Assembly (NCBI GenBank): GCA_913020435.1
Contig: CAJVZZ010000006.1
Location: 1-64,000, forward strand
Length of the DNA stretch: 64,000 bases
DNA from: an uncultured Flavobacteriales bacterium
GTDB taxonomy: Bacteria; Bacteroidota; Bacteroidia; Flavobacteriales_G; Salibacteraceae
Direction of reading: 5' to 3'
Shown: one piece after another, positions 20,191 through 28,313 of the stretch
Layout: every line of letters begins with the position of its first letter
How positions within the stretch are numbered: the first letter of the stretch is position 1
Notes under the pieces: generated by a model
Told to the model about the DNA's origin: nothing
Database searches by the model: none
The model's input: only the letters and a program-made list of their open reading frames with translations
Position numbers and translations under genes: made by a program

Positions 20191-20220
20191 GTAAAAAGGG
20201 ACCCTCTGGTCCCTTTTTAC
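20191..20220 (+). terminator. Rho-independent terminator of atpDC
   Basis: A perfect 13-bp stem: GTAAAAAGGGACC at 20191-20203 pairs with GGTCCCTTTTTAC at 20208-20220 around the loop CTCT. The GC-rich centre and the T-run in the right arm make a textbook intrinsic terminator. The left arm's A-run could let it work from the other strand too. Confidence 0.93.
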
Positions 20221-20273
20221 GTTTTACCTTCTGGGTTCAATTTGTGCAAGTTCATTATACTTGTGAAGTGATT

Positions 20274-21098
20274 ATGAAAGATCGAGATACAACAGATTTA
20301 CAGAATAAAATTCACGAAATAATTTTCGGTCATACGACTATTGCTGGCAAGACTTTCGATATCATTTTATTGCTTTTTATTCTATCCAGTGTTGCTGTTT
20401 TAATGTTAGATAGCGTCGGATCAATAGCTATGAGTTATGGGAAATTACTTCATGGACTGGAATGGGGGTTCACTATTTTCTTTAGTGCGGAATATATATT
20501 ACGTGTTTATTCGGCACGCAATCCTCTAAAATATATCATAAGCTTTTTTGGAATTATCGATCTTCTCTCGATTATCCCAACCTATCTAGGAATTTTTATG
20601 ACAGGCTCTCACTACCTTCAGACTATTCGAACTTTTAGATTATTAAGAGTATTCAGAATTTTAGGATTATCTACCTATGTAGGTCAAGCAACAGCCTTAA
20701 TGGAAGGCTTTAAACAAAATCGTCAAAAAATCATAGTGTTCTTTGGTGTTGTGCTGAGCATTAATATTCTTATTGGAACATTAATGTTTTTAATCGAAGG
20801 ACCTGAACATGGATTTACGAGTATCCCTAGAAGTATTTATTGGGCAATAGTCACGATGACTACTGTTGGATATGGAGACATTGCCCCTCAAACAACCTTA
20901 GGCCAAGCGATTGCCGCATTTGCAATGATAATAGCCTATGCTATAATAGCGACTGGAATTGTATCCTTAAATATACAGGGTTCACAAGACAAGAATAAGA
21001 CAGAACCTCAAGAGGGATTAGATAAGTGTAATTCCTGCGAAAAAACTGCGCTCGAATACAAGCAGAAATTCTGCTCAAATTGCGGAAACAAGTTTTAG
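20274..21098 (+). CDS. Voltage-gated-type potassium channel with C-terminal zinc ribbon
   Basis: A 274-residue six-span ion channel of the KvAP/Kv type. S1-S4 are visible; S4 carries spaced arginines (TIRTFRLLRVFRIL), and the selectivity filter is TMTTVGYGD at about residue 195-203, so it should be K+-selective. After S6 a short linker leads to a double-knuckle zinc ribbon, CNSC ... CSNCG, in the last 30 residues, an unusual cytoplasmic appendage. A GTG at 20244 is possible, but the ATG at 20274 gives the normal N-terminus. It stands alone between two terminators. Confidence 0.92.
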   Translation: MKDRDTTDLQNKIHEIIFGHTTIAGKTFDIILLLFILSSVAVLMLDSVGSIAMSYGKLLHGLEWGFTIFFSAEYILRVYSARNPLKYIISFFGIIDLLSIIPTYLGIFMTGSHYLQTIRTFRLLRVFRILGLSTYVGQATALMEGFKQNRQKIIVFFGVVLSINILIGTLMFLIEGPEHGFTSIPRSIYWAIVTMTTVGYGDIAPQTTLGQAIAAFAMIIAYAIIATGIVSLNIQGSQDKNKTEPQEGLDKCNSCEKTALEYKQKFCSNCGNKF

Positions 21099-21156
21099 GT
21101 TTATAAATATCGCCCATTGAATTTGTTATAACTGAATTATTTATTCAACTTATCAG

Positions 21157-21164
21157 TAAATTTG
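21157..21164 (+). promoter_or_regulatory. -7 box for the IPT/T9SS protein
   Basis: TAAATTTG matches TAnnTTTG and ends 25 bases before the ATG at 21189. A TTG codon at 21162 is in frame with the gene but overlaps this box, so the ATG at 21189 is the better start. Confidence 0.5.
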
Positions 21165-21188
21165 GAAAAACACTTAAATCAAATTATT

Positions 21189-22151
21189 ATGAAAAAAATA
21201 AGTTTACTCGTTTTAAGCGCAATCTTGGCTATGAGCATATCGGCACAAGATTTGGGCGTTGAAAGTATTGTGGTAAAAGCAAACGTCGATACAGGATGGC
21301 AAAAGATTACAAATGATACCGTTTTATTAAATGAAGCAGTATACCTAGGTGTAATATTCAAAAATTATGCTGGAACCCCAGTAAGCACAACAGATTCTGT
21401 CTCGTTTGGCGTTTCTGTTAACGGTATCTCAATTGGGAATTTAGGAGCAATTGTCGGTAAAAATTTAGTACCAACTGCTGGGTTTAATACAGCTGAAATG
21501 ATGCTTAAGAAAGACCAAATATTTAGCACTGCAATTGCATCAGCTAAGGTTTGTGCTTGGCCAATTTTTTGGTCTAAACAAAACATGGGTGGTTCTACTG
21601 CAAACGATACAGGCTGCGCTACTTATACAATATGGGATAGAGTGATTACCGTATCAAACTTTACTCCTGAAGAAGGTAAGGCAGGAACAGATATTACCAT
21701 TAACGGTTCTTATTTTGGAGCGGATCCAGCAAGTAACATGGTTAAATTTAATGGAGAGATAGCGGTTATCAAAAGCGCTACAGCAAACACTATAATTGCA
21801 ACTGTTCCTAGCGCCGCAGTCTCAGGAAACATTACAGTGGAGGCTAGCGGAAAAACAGGAACTAGCACTGAAGGATTTGTTGTTTTAGATGAAAATGGAA
21901 ATCCAAAGAATGCGCTTTCTTTAGCTGATAACCAAAAGATTTCTTCATTCATAGGTTTTTCAAATAACCAACTGATTATTTCAACTGGAAATACAGTCTC
22001 TAATCTGAAAATATTTGATTTAACGGGTAAGGTTGTTTCATCTGCATCTGATATTTCTTCAAATACAGTGCATACCCACAATCTTAACAGCTTGCAATCA
22101 GGCGTTTATATTGCTACTTGTGGGTCTGAATATTTTAAATTTTCTAAATAG
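21189..22151 (+). CDS. Secreted IPT/TIG-domain protein with T9SS type A sorting domain
   Basis: A 320-residue exported protein. Signal peptide: residues 1-20 (KKISLLVLSAILAMSISAQ). A CARDB-like beta domain (about 25-140) is followed by an IPT/TIG Ig-like domain (VSNFTPEEGKAGTDITINGS through ISGNITVE) and a C-terminal T9SS type A sorting domain (LKIFDLTGKVV, then LNSLQSGVYIATCGSEYFKF). It is therefore predicted to cross the outer membrane by type IX secretion and be released or anchored at the surface. Binding partner unknown. A terminator follows. Confidence 0.88.
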   Translation: MKKISLLVLSAILAMSISAQDLGVESIVVKANVDTGWQKITNDTVLLNEAVYLGVIFKNYAGTPVSTTDSVSFGVSVNGISIGNLGAIVGKNLVPTAGFNTAEMMLKKDQIFSTAIASAKVCAWPIFWSKQNMGGSTANDTGCATYTIWDRVITVSNFTPEEGKAGTDITINGSYFGADPASNMVKFNGEIAVIKSATANTIIATVPSAAVSGNITVEASGKTGTSTEGFVVLDENGNPKNALSLADNQKISSFIGFSNNQLIISTGNTVSNLKIFDLTGKVVSSASDISSNTVHTHNLNSLQSGVYIATCGSEYFKFSK

Positions 22152-22173
22152 TAGTCTAGTTAAATAATATTTT

Positions 22174-22204
22174 AAAAAGCTTCTCGAGATTCGGGAGGCT
22201 TTTT
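22174..22204 (+). terminator. Intrinsic terminator
   Basis: AAAAAGCTTCTCGA (22174-22187) pairs with TCGGGAGGCTTTTT (22191-22204): 14 bp with two G-U wobbles and a 3-base loop, followed by further T residues. It ends the IPT-protein transcript 30 bases before the carbonic anhydrase gene. Confidence 0.88.
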
Positions 22205-22234
22205 TATTTTTATCTTTTTGAAAAACGAATAATA

Positions 22235-22798
22235 ATGAACGCACAAGACTCAATAATCAATCTTAAAGCTGGAAATGCAAAGTACATAGCTGATCAAATG
22301 CTACACAATCACTCAGATAGTAATCGTAGAGTTAGCCAAACAGGAGGTCAGTCCCCTTTTGCAATTGTTTTGAGTTGTGCAGATTCTCGTGTTGTTCCGG
22401 AATTAATCTTTGATCAAGGTATAGGAGACATTTTTGTGATTCGAGTTGCAGGAAATACTGCAAACCCATCCTCTATCGCATCCATTGAATACGCTGTAGC
22501 GCATTTAGGATCAAAATTAATTATGGTTCTAGGCCACGAATCATGTGGAGCTTGCGGCGCAGCAATTGCGGGCGGAGATAATGGCCCAAATTTAAATCAC
22601 TTATTAAGTTTTATTGCGCCTGCTGTCAATCAATCAAATTCAAAGAACATCAATGATGTTGTTAATATTAATGCTGAAAATCAAGCAGCAGCTCTTATTA
22701 CTAACTCCAAAATCATTAGTGATGCAGTTGCTAATAACGGAGTTGAAATAGTTACCGCTTTTTATAATTTGAGCGGTGGTAAAGTAGATTTCCATTAG
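22235..22798 (+). CDS. Beta-class carbonic anhydrase
   Basis: Interconverts CO2 and bicarbonate. The zinc site is complete: Cys48-Ala-Asp50-Ser-Arg52 and His101-Glu-Ser-Cys104-Gly. FVIRVAGN (about 67-74) and the C-terminal strand (VEIVTAFYNLSGGKVDF) are typical. 187 residues is at the short end, with no signal peptide, so it is cytoplasmic. A decayed potassium-uptake locus follows immediately. Confidence 0.95.
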   Translation: MNAQDSIINLKAGNAKYIADQMLHNHSDSNRRVSQTGGQSPFAIVLSCADSRVVPELIFDQGIGDIFVIRVAGNTANPSSIASIEYAVAHLGSKLIMVLGHESCGACGAAIAGGDNGPNLNHLLSFIAPAVNQSNSKNINDVVNINAENQAAALITNSKIISDAVANNGVEIVTAFYNLSGGKVDFH

Positions 22799-22803
22799 AC
22801 ATT

Positions 22804-22911
22804 ATGTCTGCTTTTTTAAGGTTTCAATACATCAAAAACTTATTTGATTCACAAGGTTTTAAAACAGACAAACCTTTTATTTCTGCGAAAAAAATGAAGA
22901 AAGCTGAATAA
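22804..22911 (+). other. Short open frame between carbonic anhydrase and the trkA remnant
   Basis: A 35-residue frame (begins MSAFLRFQYIKNLF, ends KMKKAE) that runs into the decayed trkA start. It may be the C-terminal remainder of another gene of the former operon. I do not recognise it and do not claim it is expressed. Confidence 0.3.
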
Positions 22912-23160
22912 AAATTATTATTACTGAGGTTGGTTTTCATCTTTCTAAACTTCTTGCCAATGAATATTTTGATATTATCCTAATTATTCTTGATAAAAAA
23001 GGAGTTAAAAGACGCAGAATCACATACTGGTGTACTCATTTATCACAGCTATGCTAAATGATTTAGCACACTATTAGAAGCTGGAATAAAAATTCCGATT
23101 TATTAATCGCTATAACTGACTCTAAAACAACGAACATCAATATTACTATACACATAAGTG
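22908..23160 (+). pseudogene. trkA: Decayed trkA (K+ uptake regulatory NAD-binding protein), N-terminal fragment
   Basis: Translation in shifting frames recovers an N-terminal TrkA. ATA at 22908 sits where ATG is expected, then KIIITEVGFHLSKLLANEYF (22911 on, with part of the GxGxxG Rossmann loop deleted), then in another frame AESHTGVLIYHSYAK, a TGA at 23059, FSTLLEAGIK, a further frame change at an A-run near 23087-23091, and DLLIAITDSKTTNINITI (23097-23150). At least two frameshifts, a lost start and an in-frame stop rule out a working gene. It then jumps directly to TrkH sequence, so the rest of trkA and the front of trkH are deleted. Confidence 0.85.
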
Positions 23161-23161
23161 A

Positions 23162-23596
23162 CTGGTTGCTTCAACTGGCAGCGCAACTGGAGGAGTAAAA
23201 GTGCTTCGACAACTTGTCATACTCGAAAATAGTGTCCTTGAGCTCATAAAGCTTATTCACCCAACTGCAATCATTCCGGTAGAACTGAACAACAAAGCAG
23301 TATCTAATGCAATTGTCTTTAATATTCTTTCCTTCTTCTTACTGTATTTGATAATCTTCATTTTCGGATCAGTTTTTATGGCAAGCTTGGGACTCGATTT
23401 TGAAACTACAATTGGCGCTTCAATCGAATTTGTAGGAAATATTGGTACAGGATTAGGAGCTGTTGGTCCTGCTTATAACTATGCTGGAATTCCTAATATT
23501 GGAAAATAGTTTTTATCCTTTCTGATGTTATTAGGAAGACTAGAGCTATTTAACGTATTAGTGCTATTGACACCTTTCTTTTGGATAAAAAGCTAG
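23162..23596 (+). pseudogene. trkH: Decayed trkH (K+ uptake channel subunit), C-terminal fragment
   Basis: The reading frame from 23162 gives the last filter loop (ASTGSATGGVKVLRQL), the following helices (LIHPTAIIPVELNNKAVSN) and the C-terminal pore segment (GNIGTGLGAVGPAYNYAGIP). At 23507 a TAG replaces the Trp expected in the G-K-W motif. After it the same frame continues for 28 more codons of recognisable TrkH C-terminus (FLSFLMLLGRLELFNVLVLL, then TPFFW) to the true stop at 23594-23596. The first ~75 percent of the gene is missing. A shorter open frame within it (23201-23509) should not be annotated as an intact protein. Confidence 0.88.
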
Positions 23597-23597
23597 A

Positions 23598-24341
23598 CTA
23601 ATTTTTCTTCTTTCTTTTTAATCTCTTTTCTGGGTCTTCGTGAAAAAAATATCTAAAATCGAGTGTTAAATAATTTCCATTAACTATTTGAAGCAATCTA
23701 ACAGGCTGCACGAGGGGGTCTTGTGCATCATAATCGTATTCCATCAAGTAACTATAAATAGGCCCAAAAGGTCGATGAAATGTTCCACCAATATAAAAGA
23801 TTCCTGATTTAGGAGTTCGATATTCCCAGCCAATATTTGCCGATAAGAAGGCAAGCACCCAGCTATTTCTGCGCCCTTCCATTACCACCTGATTTTCAGG
23901 CGAAAACAATGCCACATCGCTTGGGAAAATGTCCAGTCCCCCACCAAATGAGGCATCCATAAATATCCTTTGATCCAATTGGATGTAGACCAAACCTAGA
24001 ATTGGTAATTCGTAACCAACCACTCCAAAATCCTGTCTGAAATCAAAATCTCTAGACTCATCGTTCACTTGAAGTGAAAAATTTCTCTGCGTATATGTAA
24101 TGCCTGTTTCTAAACTGAATGTCTTGTTAAATCCTTTCCGAACGACCATTCCAAGGTTATAACCGAATTGTTTTGGGACTAAATATTTTACACCACCCTC
24201 GCTCTCTACGTTTTCACTTTCGTTAATAAAACCACCGGAAAGCATTGGCTTGTAAGTAATACCAAAAGTCGTTAGCGCCTCCTGAGCATTTAAGCTTAAA
24301 ATTGCTGAAATAAAAAATACAATAAGGATTAGAATTTTCAT
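23598..24341 (-). CDS. PorT-like outer-membrane beta-barrel protein
   Basis: A 247-residue exported protein with signal peptide (residues 1-19, cut after LNAQ) and about eight amphipathic strands with aromatic girdles, like PorT-family/outer membrane beta-barrel domain proteins (LETGITYTQRNFSLQV, GYELPILGLVYIQL, LDFRYFFHEDPEKR). It ends with a basic tail. The function is not deducible; it stands alone next to the trkH remnant. Confidence 0.75.
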   Translation of the reverse strand: MKILILIVFFISAILSLNAQEALTTFGITYKPMLSGGFINESENVESEGGVKYLVPKQFGYNLGMVVRKGFNKTFSLETGITYTQRNFSLQVNDESRDFDFRQDFGVVGYELPILGLVYIQLDQRIFMDASFGGGLDIFPSDVALFSPENQVVMEGRRNSWVLAFLSANIGWEYRTPKSGIFYIGGTFHRPFGPIYSYLMEYDYDAQDPLVQPVRLLQIVNGNYLTLDFRYFFHEDPEKRLKRKKKN

Positions 24342-24414
24342 TAACTAGAAACGAAATTAATGAATTTGAACAGCTATAAAACTTATATTAGCAGACGGTC
24401 TTCTTATAATTCAC

Positions 24415-27400
24415 ATGCAACTATCAGTATACAAATCATCAGCAGGTTCAGGTAAAACTTTTACACTAGTAAAGGATTTTTTAACGCTAGCTTTAGCCTC
24501 TAAAAAACCAGAATTAGTAAGAAATATTCTAGCGCTAACCTTTACCAACAAGGCAGCGCAAGAAATGAAAGACCGTATTTTAGAAAGCTTAAGTGCATTT
24601 TCAAAAGAAAATGTCTCTGGAAAGAGTTTGGCATTACTTGATGCACTTATTGAATCAAAAAAACTAAATCTATCGGAAAAAGAAATAAAGAATAGATCTA
24701 AAAAATTATTAAATTACATACTGCACAATTATTCAAGTTTTTCAGTTAGCACGATTGATAAATTCAATTATCGACTTATACAAACTTTTGCGCAAGATTT
24801 AGGTGTATCATCAAATGCCGAGGTAGAGTTGGATGAACTTGAATTATTAGAAGAATCTATTAATGTATTACTAGAAGAATCTACTACTAACGAAGTACTT
24901 TCTGAATGGCTAACTGATTTCCTTATTTCACAGCTAAACGAAGATAAAAGCTGGAATATTAAAAGACATTTTATCGATTTTTCGAAAATCACTTTAAATG
25001 AAAATGATCAATTTCTAATTGATCAACTCAGCGAATTAGAACTTTCAGATTTCACGATTATTCTAAAAAACATAAGAAAAAAAATATCGAAAATAGAAAT
25101 TGAAGCTAAAGCTTTAGCTAAAATCGGTTATGACTTGTTAGAAGCTCATGATATTGACCCTCTTAATTTTTTTGGGGGAAAAAATAGTATGACAATTTTT
25201 CTTCGAAACCTTTCTCTGTCAACCTTTGAAAAATTCCCGAACCCGGGTATTATCAAAATGTTGGATAAAGAGGATTGGTCAATGGGCAAAGCTCCAGCAG
25301 ATCAAAAAGAAAAGATAGCAGTAAGCCAGGGTGAATTTGCTTTGCTCATAAATAAAGGCTTAGAATTCGGTGAAAGAGAAATTGAAAAGTGGATTGTTTT
25401 AAAGGCGCTTCTTAAAAACATACATGGTGTTGGTTTACTGTCAGAAGTCAGAAAAAACTTCAAGAAACTTACTGAAGAGCTTAATGTAATTCCAATAAGC
25501 ACCTTTAACAGAAACATAGCCAATGTGGTCCGCAATGAGCCGTCTCCATACATCTATGAAAGACTAGGTAATCGGTATCGGAACTTTTTATTGGATGAAT
25601 TTCAAGATACTAGTAAAATGCAATGGCACAATCTATTGCCTCTGGTTGAAAATGGATTGTCAACTGAAGGTCAAAGCTTAATAGTGGGTGATGCTAAACA
25701 GGCCATCTACCGCTGGCGCGGCGGAGATGCTGATCAATTTGTTTACTTGCCTAAAATAACAGATCCCAATGCTGATGAGTTGACTATTGAAAGAAGTTCT
25801 CTCTTAGAGCAATATATCGATAATAAGACCCTTGATTCTAACTGGAGATCGTGCGCAGAAATCGTCAATTTTAATAATAATTTCTTTTCTGGATTAGCGG
25901 AACTAAAAGGCGGACTGATTGCTGACGTTTATAAATCGGTAAAACAAGTTCCTCAAAAGAAAGATACAAGCGGATACATAAATTACTCTCTGATTCCAGC
26001 AGAAATTGAAGAAAATGAATTAGAAGAAGAACTTTCTCAAGAAGAACGGATGTTCGATGCTGTCTTCAATAAAATTCAAACACTACTTAATGCTGATTAT
26101 TCAAAAGGTGATATTGCAATTCTATGCAGAAGTAATAAGCAAATAAGTGCATTGAGTCAATATCTAGAGCCTAAAATTGATATTGTAACTAGCGAAGGAT
26201 TATTACTATTTAGCCATCCCAGTTCACTTTTGCTGCATACAGCATTCAAACACGCTCAATTAAATGGCACTCTTACTAAAAATGAGCAAACTATAAAAAC
26301 CAATTTATCAGTTCAACTCATTCTATTATTAAGTAAATTAGGAAAGATAGCTAGTGAACATGTACACGATTATTTAAGCAGCATTACTGAAGATAAATCC
26401 GAAACAAATTTGGCATTGGTACTAGCTTCTTTAGGTGTTGATTATAAAATTGGGGAAATTCAGGGACTAACTATTTACCAGCAGCTACTTGGACTTTGCA
26501 GAATATTTAATTTGTCCAAAAAACCTTCTCCTTATGTTATATTGTTACTAGAAAAAACATTAGAATACTCTAAAAAACATCCTGCAAATACTGCTTCTCA
26601 GTTCATTAAATGGATTGAATTAAAAGCGGAAAAAACAAGCTTAGAATTACCGGAAAACAAAGATGCCATCAAAATAATGACCATCCACAAAGCAAAAGGA
26701 CTAGAATTTCCTGCAGTCATATTTCCGTTTGCCAATACCTTAGTAAAATCTGACGCTAAACTCTGGGTAAATTCAGATTATTTAGATGTTGGTTTACCTT
26801 TTGGATTAATAAACTCATCTGCGACATTAGAGCGTACAAAGTTTTCTGAAATTTATGAGTCAGAGAAAGCAAAAACTTGGCTCGACTCAATTAATACATA
26901 TTACGTTGCATTTACTAGAGCGGAAAACGCATTATTTATACTTGCCCATGAGTACAAGCGTTCCAAGTCAGATATGCGGTCTATTTATCAGCCAATACTT
27001 GAACAGTATCCAGAATTCAATAAAGAAAAAAACGCTCTTGAATTAGGTGAACTAATTGCCCCAGAAAACACTAAAAAGGATAAATCTCCTGCAATTGAAA
27101 CTGAGAATTTAGAGACTATTTATACCGAAAACTGGATAGAGAATATTGCGATTGCGCCAACTGTCAAAACTAACATTACTGCCTTATCTCCTTCAGAATA
27201 TGGAGATCTTGTCCATGAACTAATGCGCTCCGTAGCCAATTCAGGTCAGTATAAAAACCAGTTAAAAACAAGACTTTCACTAAACACAATTGATTCCGAG
27301 ACAAAGGAAAAGATTGAAAGTGAATTTGAATCTTTGTTCAATAACAAAATTTTTAAAGGATTATTCGATACGCCAGGCCAAAGATACCTTGAGCGCGATA

Positions 27401-27615
27401 TGACAGCACTTGATGGGAAAATTATTAGACCCGATTGTGTAATAATGGGAAATGAAAACGTAATTCTTATGGACTACAAAACAGGAGTGCCTGAAGCTTC
27501 TCATGAAAAACAGATTTTGGAGTACAAAAACAATATTGAAGTCATGCAAAAAAGACCGGTAAAAGCTTATTTAGTATATACTGAAAATGCCGAAATTAAA
27601 AGCGTAAATCGATGA
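24415..27615 (+). CDS. AddA/RecB-like UvrD-family helicase-nuclease
   Basis: A 1066-residue SF1A helicase with C-terminal PD-(D/E)xK nuclease, acting in double-strand break processing. Walker A AGSGKT is at residues 10-15, motif Ia is LTFTNKAAQEMKDRI, motif II is DEFQDTS, motif III VGDAKQAIYRWRGG, motif V TIHKAKGLEFPAVIF, motif VI YVAFTRAENALFI. The nuclease site shows EYGDLVHELMRS, RPDCVIM and VILMDYKTG. It is AddA-like in layout, but no AddB-type partner is adjacent. Its stop overlaps the next start by 4 bases. Confidence 0.93.
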   Translation: MQLSVYKSSAGSGKTFTLVKDFLTLALASKKPELVRNILALTFTNKAAQEMKDRILESLSAFSKENVSGKSLALLDALIESKKLNLSEKEIKNRSKKLLNYILHNYSSFSVSTIDKFNYRLIQTFAQDLGVSSNAEVELDELELLEESINVLLEESTTNEVLSEWLTDFLISQLNEDKSWNIKRHFIDFSKITLNENDQFLIDQLSELELSDFTIILKNIRKKISKIEIEAKALAKIGYDLLEAHDIDPLNFFGGKNSMTIFLRNLSLSTFEKFPNPGIIKMLDKEDWSMGKAPADQKEKIAVSQGEFALLINKGLEFGEREIEKWIVLKALLKNIHGVGLLSEVRKNFKKLTEELNVIPISTFNRNIANVVRNEPSPYIYERLGNRYRNFLLDEFQDTSKMQWHNLLPLVENGLSTEGQSLIVGDAKQAIYRWRGGDADQFVYLPKITDPNADELTIERSSLLEQYIDNKTLDSNWRSCAEIVNFNNNFFSGLAELKGGLIADVYKSVKQVPQKKDTSGYINYSLIPAEIEENELEEELSQEERMFDAVFNKIQTLLNADYSKGDIAILCRSNKQISALSQYLEPKIDIVTSEGLLLFSHPSSLLLHTAFKHAQLNGTLTKNEQTIKTNLSVQLILLLSKLGKIASEHVHDYLSSITEDKSETNLALVLASLGVDYKIGEIQGLTIYQQLLGLCRIFNLSKKPSPYVILLLEKTLEYSKKHPANTASQFIKWIELKAEKTSLELPENKDAIKIMTIHKAKGLEFPAVIFPFANTLVKSDAKLWVNSDYLDVGLPFGLINSSATLERTKFSEIYESEKAKTWLDSINTYYVAFTRAENALFILAHEYKRSKSDMRSIYQPILEQYPEFNKEKNALELGELIAPENTKKDKSPAIETENLETIYTENWIENIAIAPTVKTNITALSPSEYGDLVHELMRSVANSGQYKNQLKTRLSLNTIDSETKEKIESEFESLFNNKIFKGLFDTPGQRYLERDMTALDGKIIRPDCVIMGNENVILMDYKTGVPEASHEKQILEYKNNIEVMQKRPVKAYLVYTENAEIKSVNR

Positions 27616-28049
27616 TTGAACAATATACTTATAGCGAATTATCTAAGGAAGACTTATACGAGGCCTTGCATTTGCGAACTGAGGTTTTTGTGGTTGAACA
27701 AAATTGTCCTTATCAAGAATGTGACAATTTAGACCAACTTTCTATCCATTATTTATATCGAAAAAATGGCAAAATAGTGGCTTATTTACGATTGCTGCTT
27801 CCGGAAAAAAATATTGTAAAAATTGGACGAGTAGTTGTCAAAAAATCAGAACGCCAAAATGGGTTTGGAATTGATATAATGAATGCCGCAATAGAAGATT
27901 TCAAAATACAGTTTAATGAAAGTATTTTAAAAATATCCGCTCAACAATATCTAGATAAATTTTACACCAGTTTAGGATTTGTGGCAACAGGAAAAAAGTA
28001 TTTGGAAGATAATATTCCTCACCAAGAAATGATTTTCAAGAAGGATTAA
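27612..28049 (+). CDS. ElaA-like GNAT acetyltransferase
   Basis: A 145-residue GNAT-fold enzyme. LHLRTEVFVVEQNCPYQECD with the Asp-Gln that follows is the ElaA subfamily signature, and VKIGRVVVKKSERQNGFGI holds the acetyl-CoA-binding loop (R/Q-x-x-G-x-G/A type). The acceptor is not known. It overlaps the helicase gene (ATGA) and its 3' end overlaps the convergent 81-residue gene by 14 bases. Confidence 0.9.
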   Translation: MIEQYTYSELSKEDLYEALHLRTEVFVVEQNCPYQECDNLDQLSIHYLYRKNGKIVAYLRLLLPEKNIVKIGRVVVKKSERQNGFGIDIMNAAIEDFKIQFNESILKISAQQYLDKFYTSLGFVATGKKYLEDNIPHQEMIFKKD

Positions 28050-28281
28050 TGCTAACCTTAGATCTTAATTTCTGATAATCCATTGCAGTTATTGACTCCC
28101 AGAATTTATTTTCATTTTTAAGCATATCTTGAATTCTAACTTTATCTGGATAAATCTCTGCTTTGAAAAGAAATACGTCATATTTCTCTCCTATCACAGT
28201 AATTTCTTCGAACTCAGAGTTCGATAGGATTTTAAAAAAATGTTTGTCGTTATTAAATTTTAGAAAAACAGGAAAGCCCAT
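28036..28281 (-). CDS. Small conserved-looking hypothetical protein
   Basis: An 81-residue soluble protein (begins MGFPVFLKFNNDKHFF) that I do not recognise. No signal peptide or metal motif. Support for a real gene: an ATG directly behind a TAnnTTTG box on the same strand (28293-28286) and a compact divergent arrangement with rdgB. It overlaps the end of the GNAT gene by 14 bases. Confidence 0.6.
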   Translation of the reverse strand: MGFPVFLKFNNDKHFFKILSNSEFEEITVIGEKYDVFLFKAEIYPDKVRIQDMLKNENKFWESITAMDYQKLRSKVSINPS

Positions 28282-28285
28282 TTGC

Positions 28286-28301
28286 CAAAAATATACCTTT
28301 G
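28286..28301. promoter_or_regulatory. Two abutting divergent -7 boxes (rdgB and the 81-residue gene)
   Basis: CAAAAATATACCTTTG contains TATTTTTG on the minus strand (28293-28286) and TACCTTTG on the plus strand (28294-28301), back to back with no gap. The minus box ends 5 bases from the ATG at 28281, so that mRNA would be nearly leaderless. The plus box ends 13 bases from the rdgB ATG at 28314 and excludes the upstream TTG at 28299 as start. Confidence 0.55.
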
Positions 28302-28313
28302 AGAAATAGTATT

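Noticed and set aside
23201-23509. A 102-residue intact membrane protein
   Set aside because: It is the middle of the decayed trkH frame, whose upstream and downstream parts continue in the same frame beyond a TGA and a TAG. No promoter or start context is seen.
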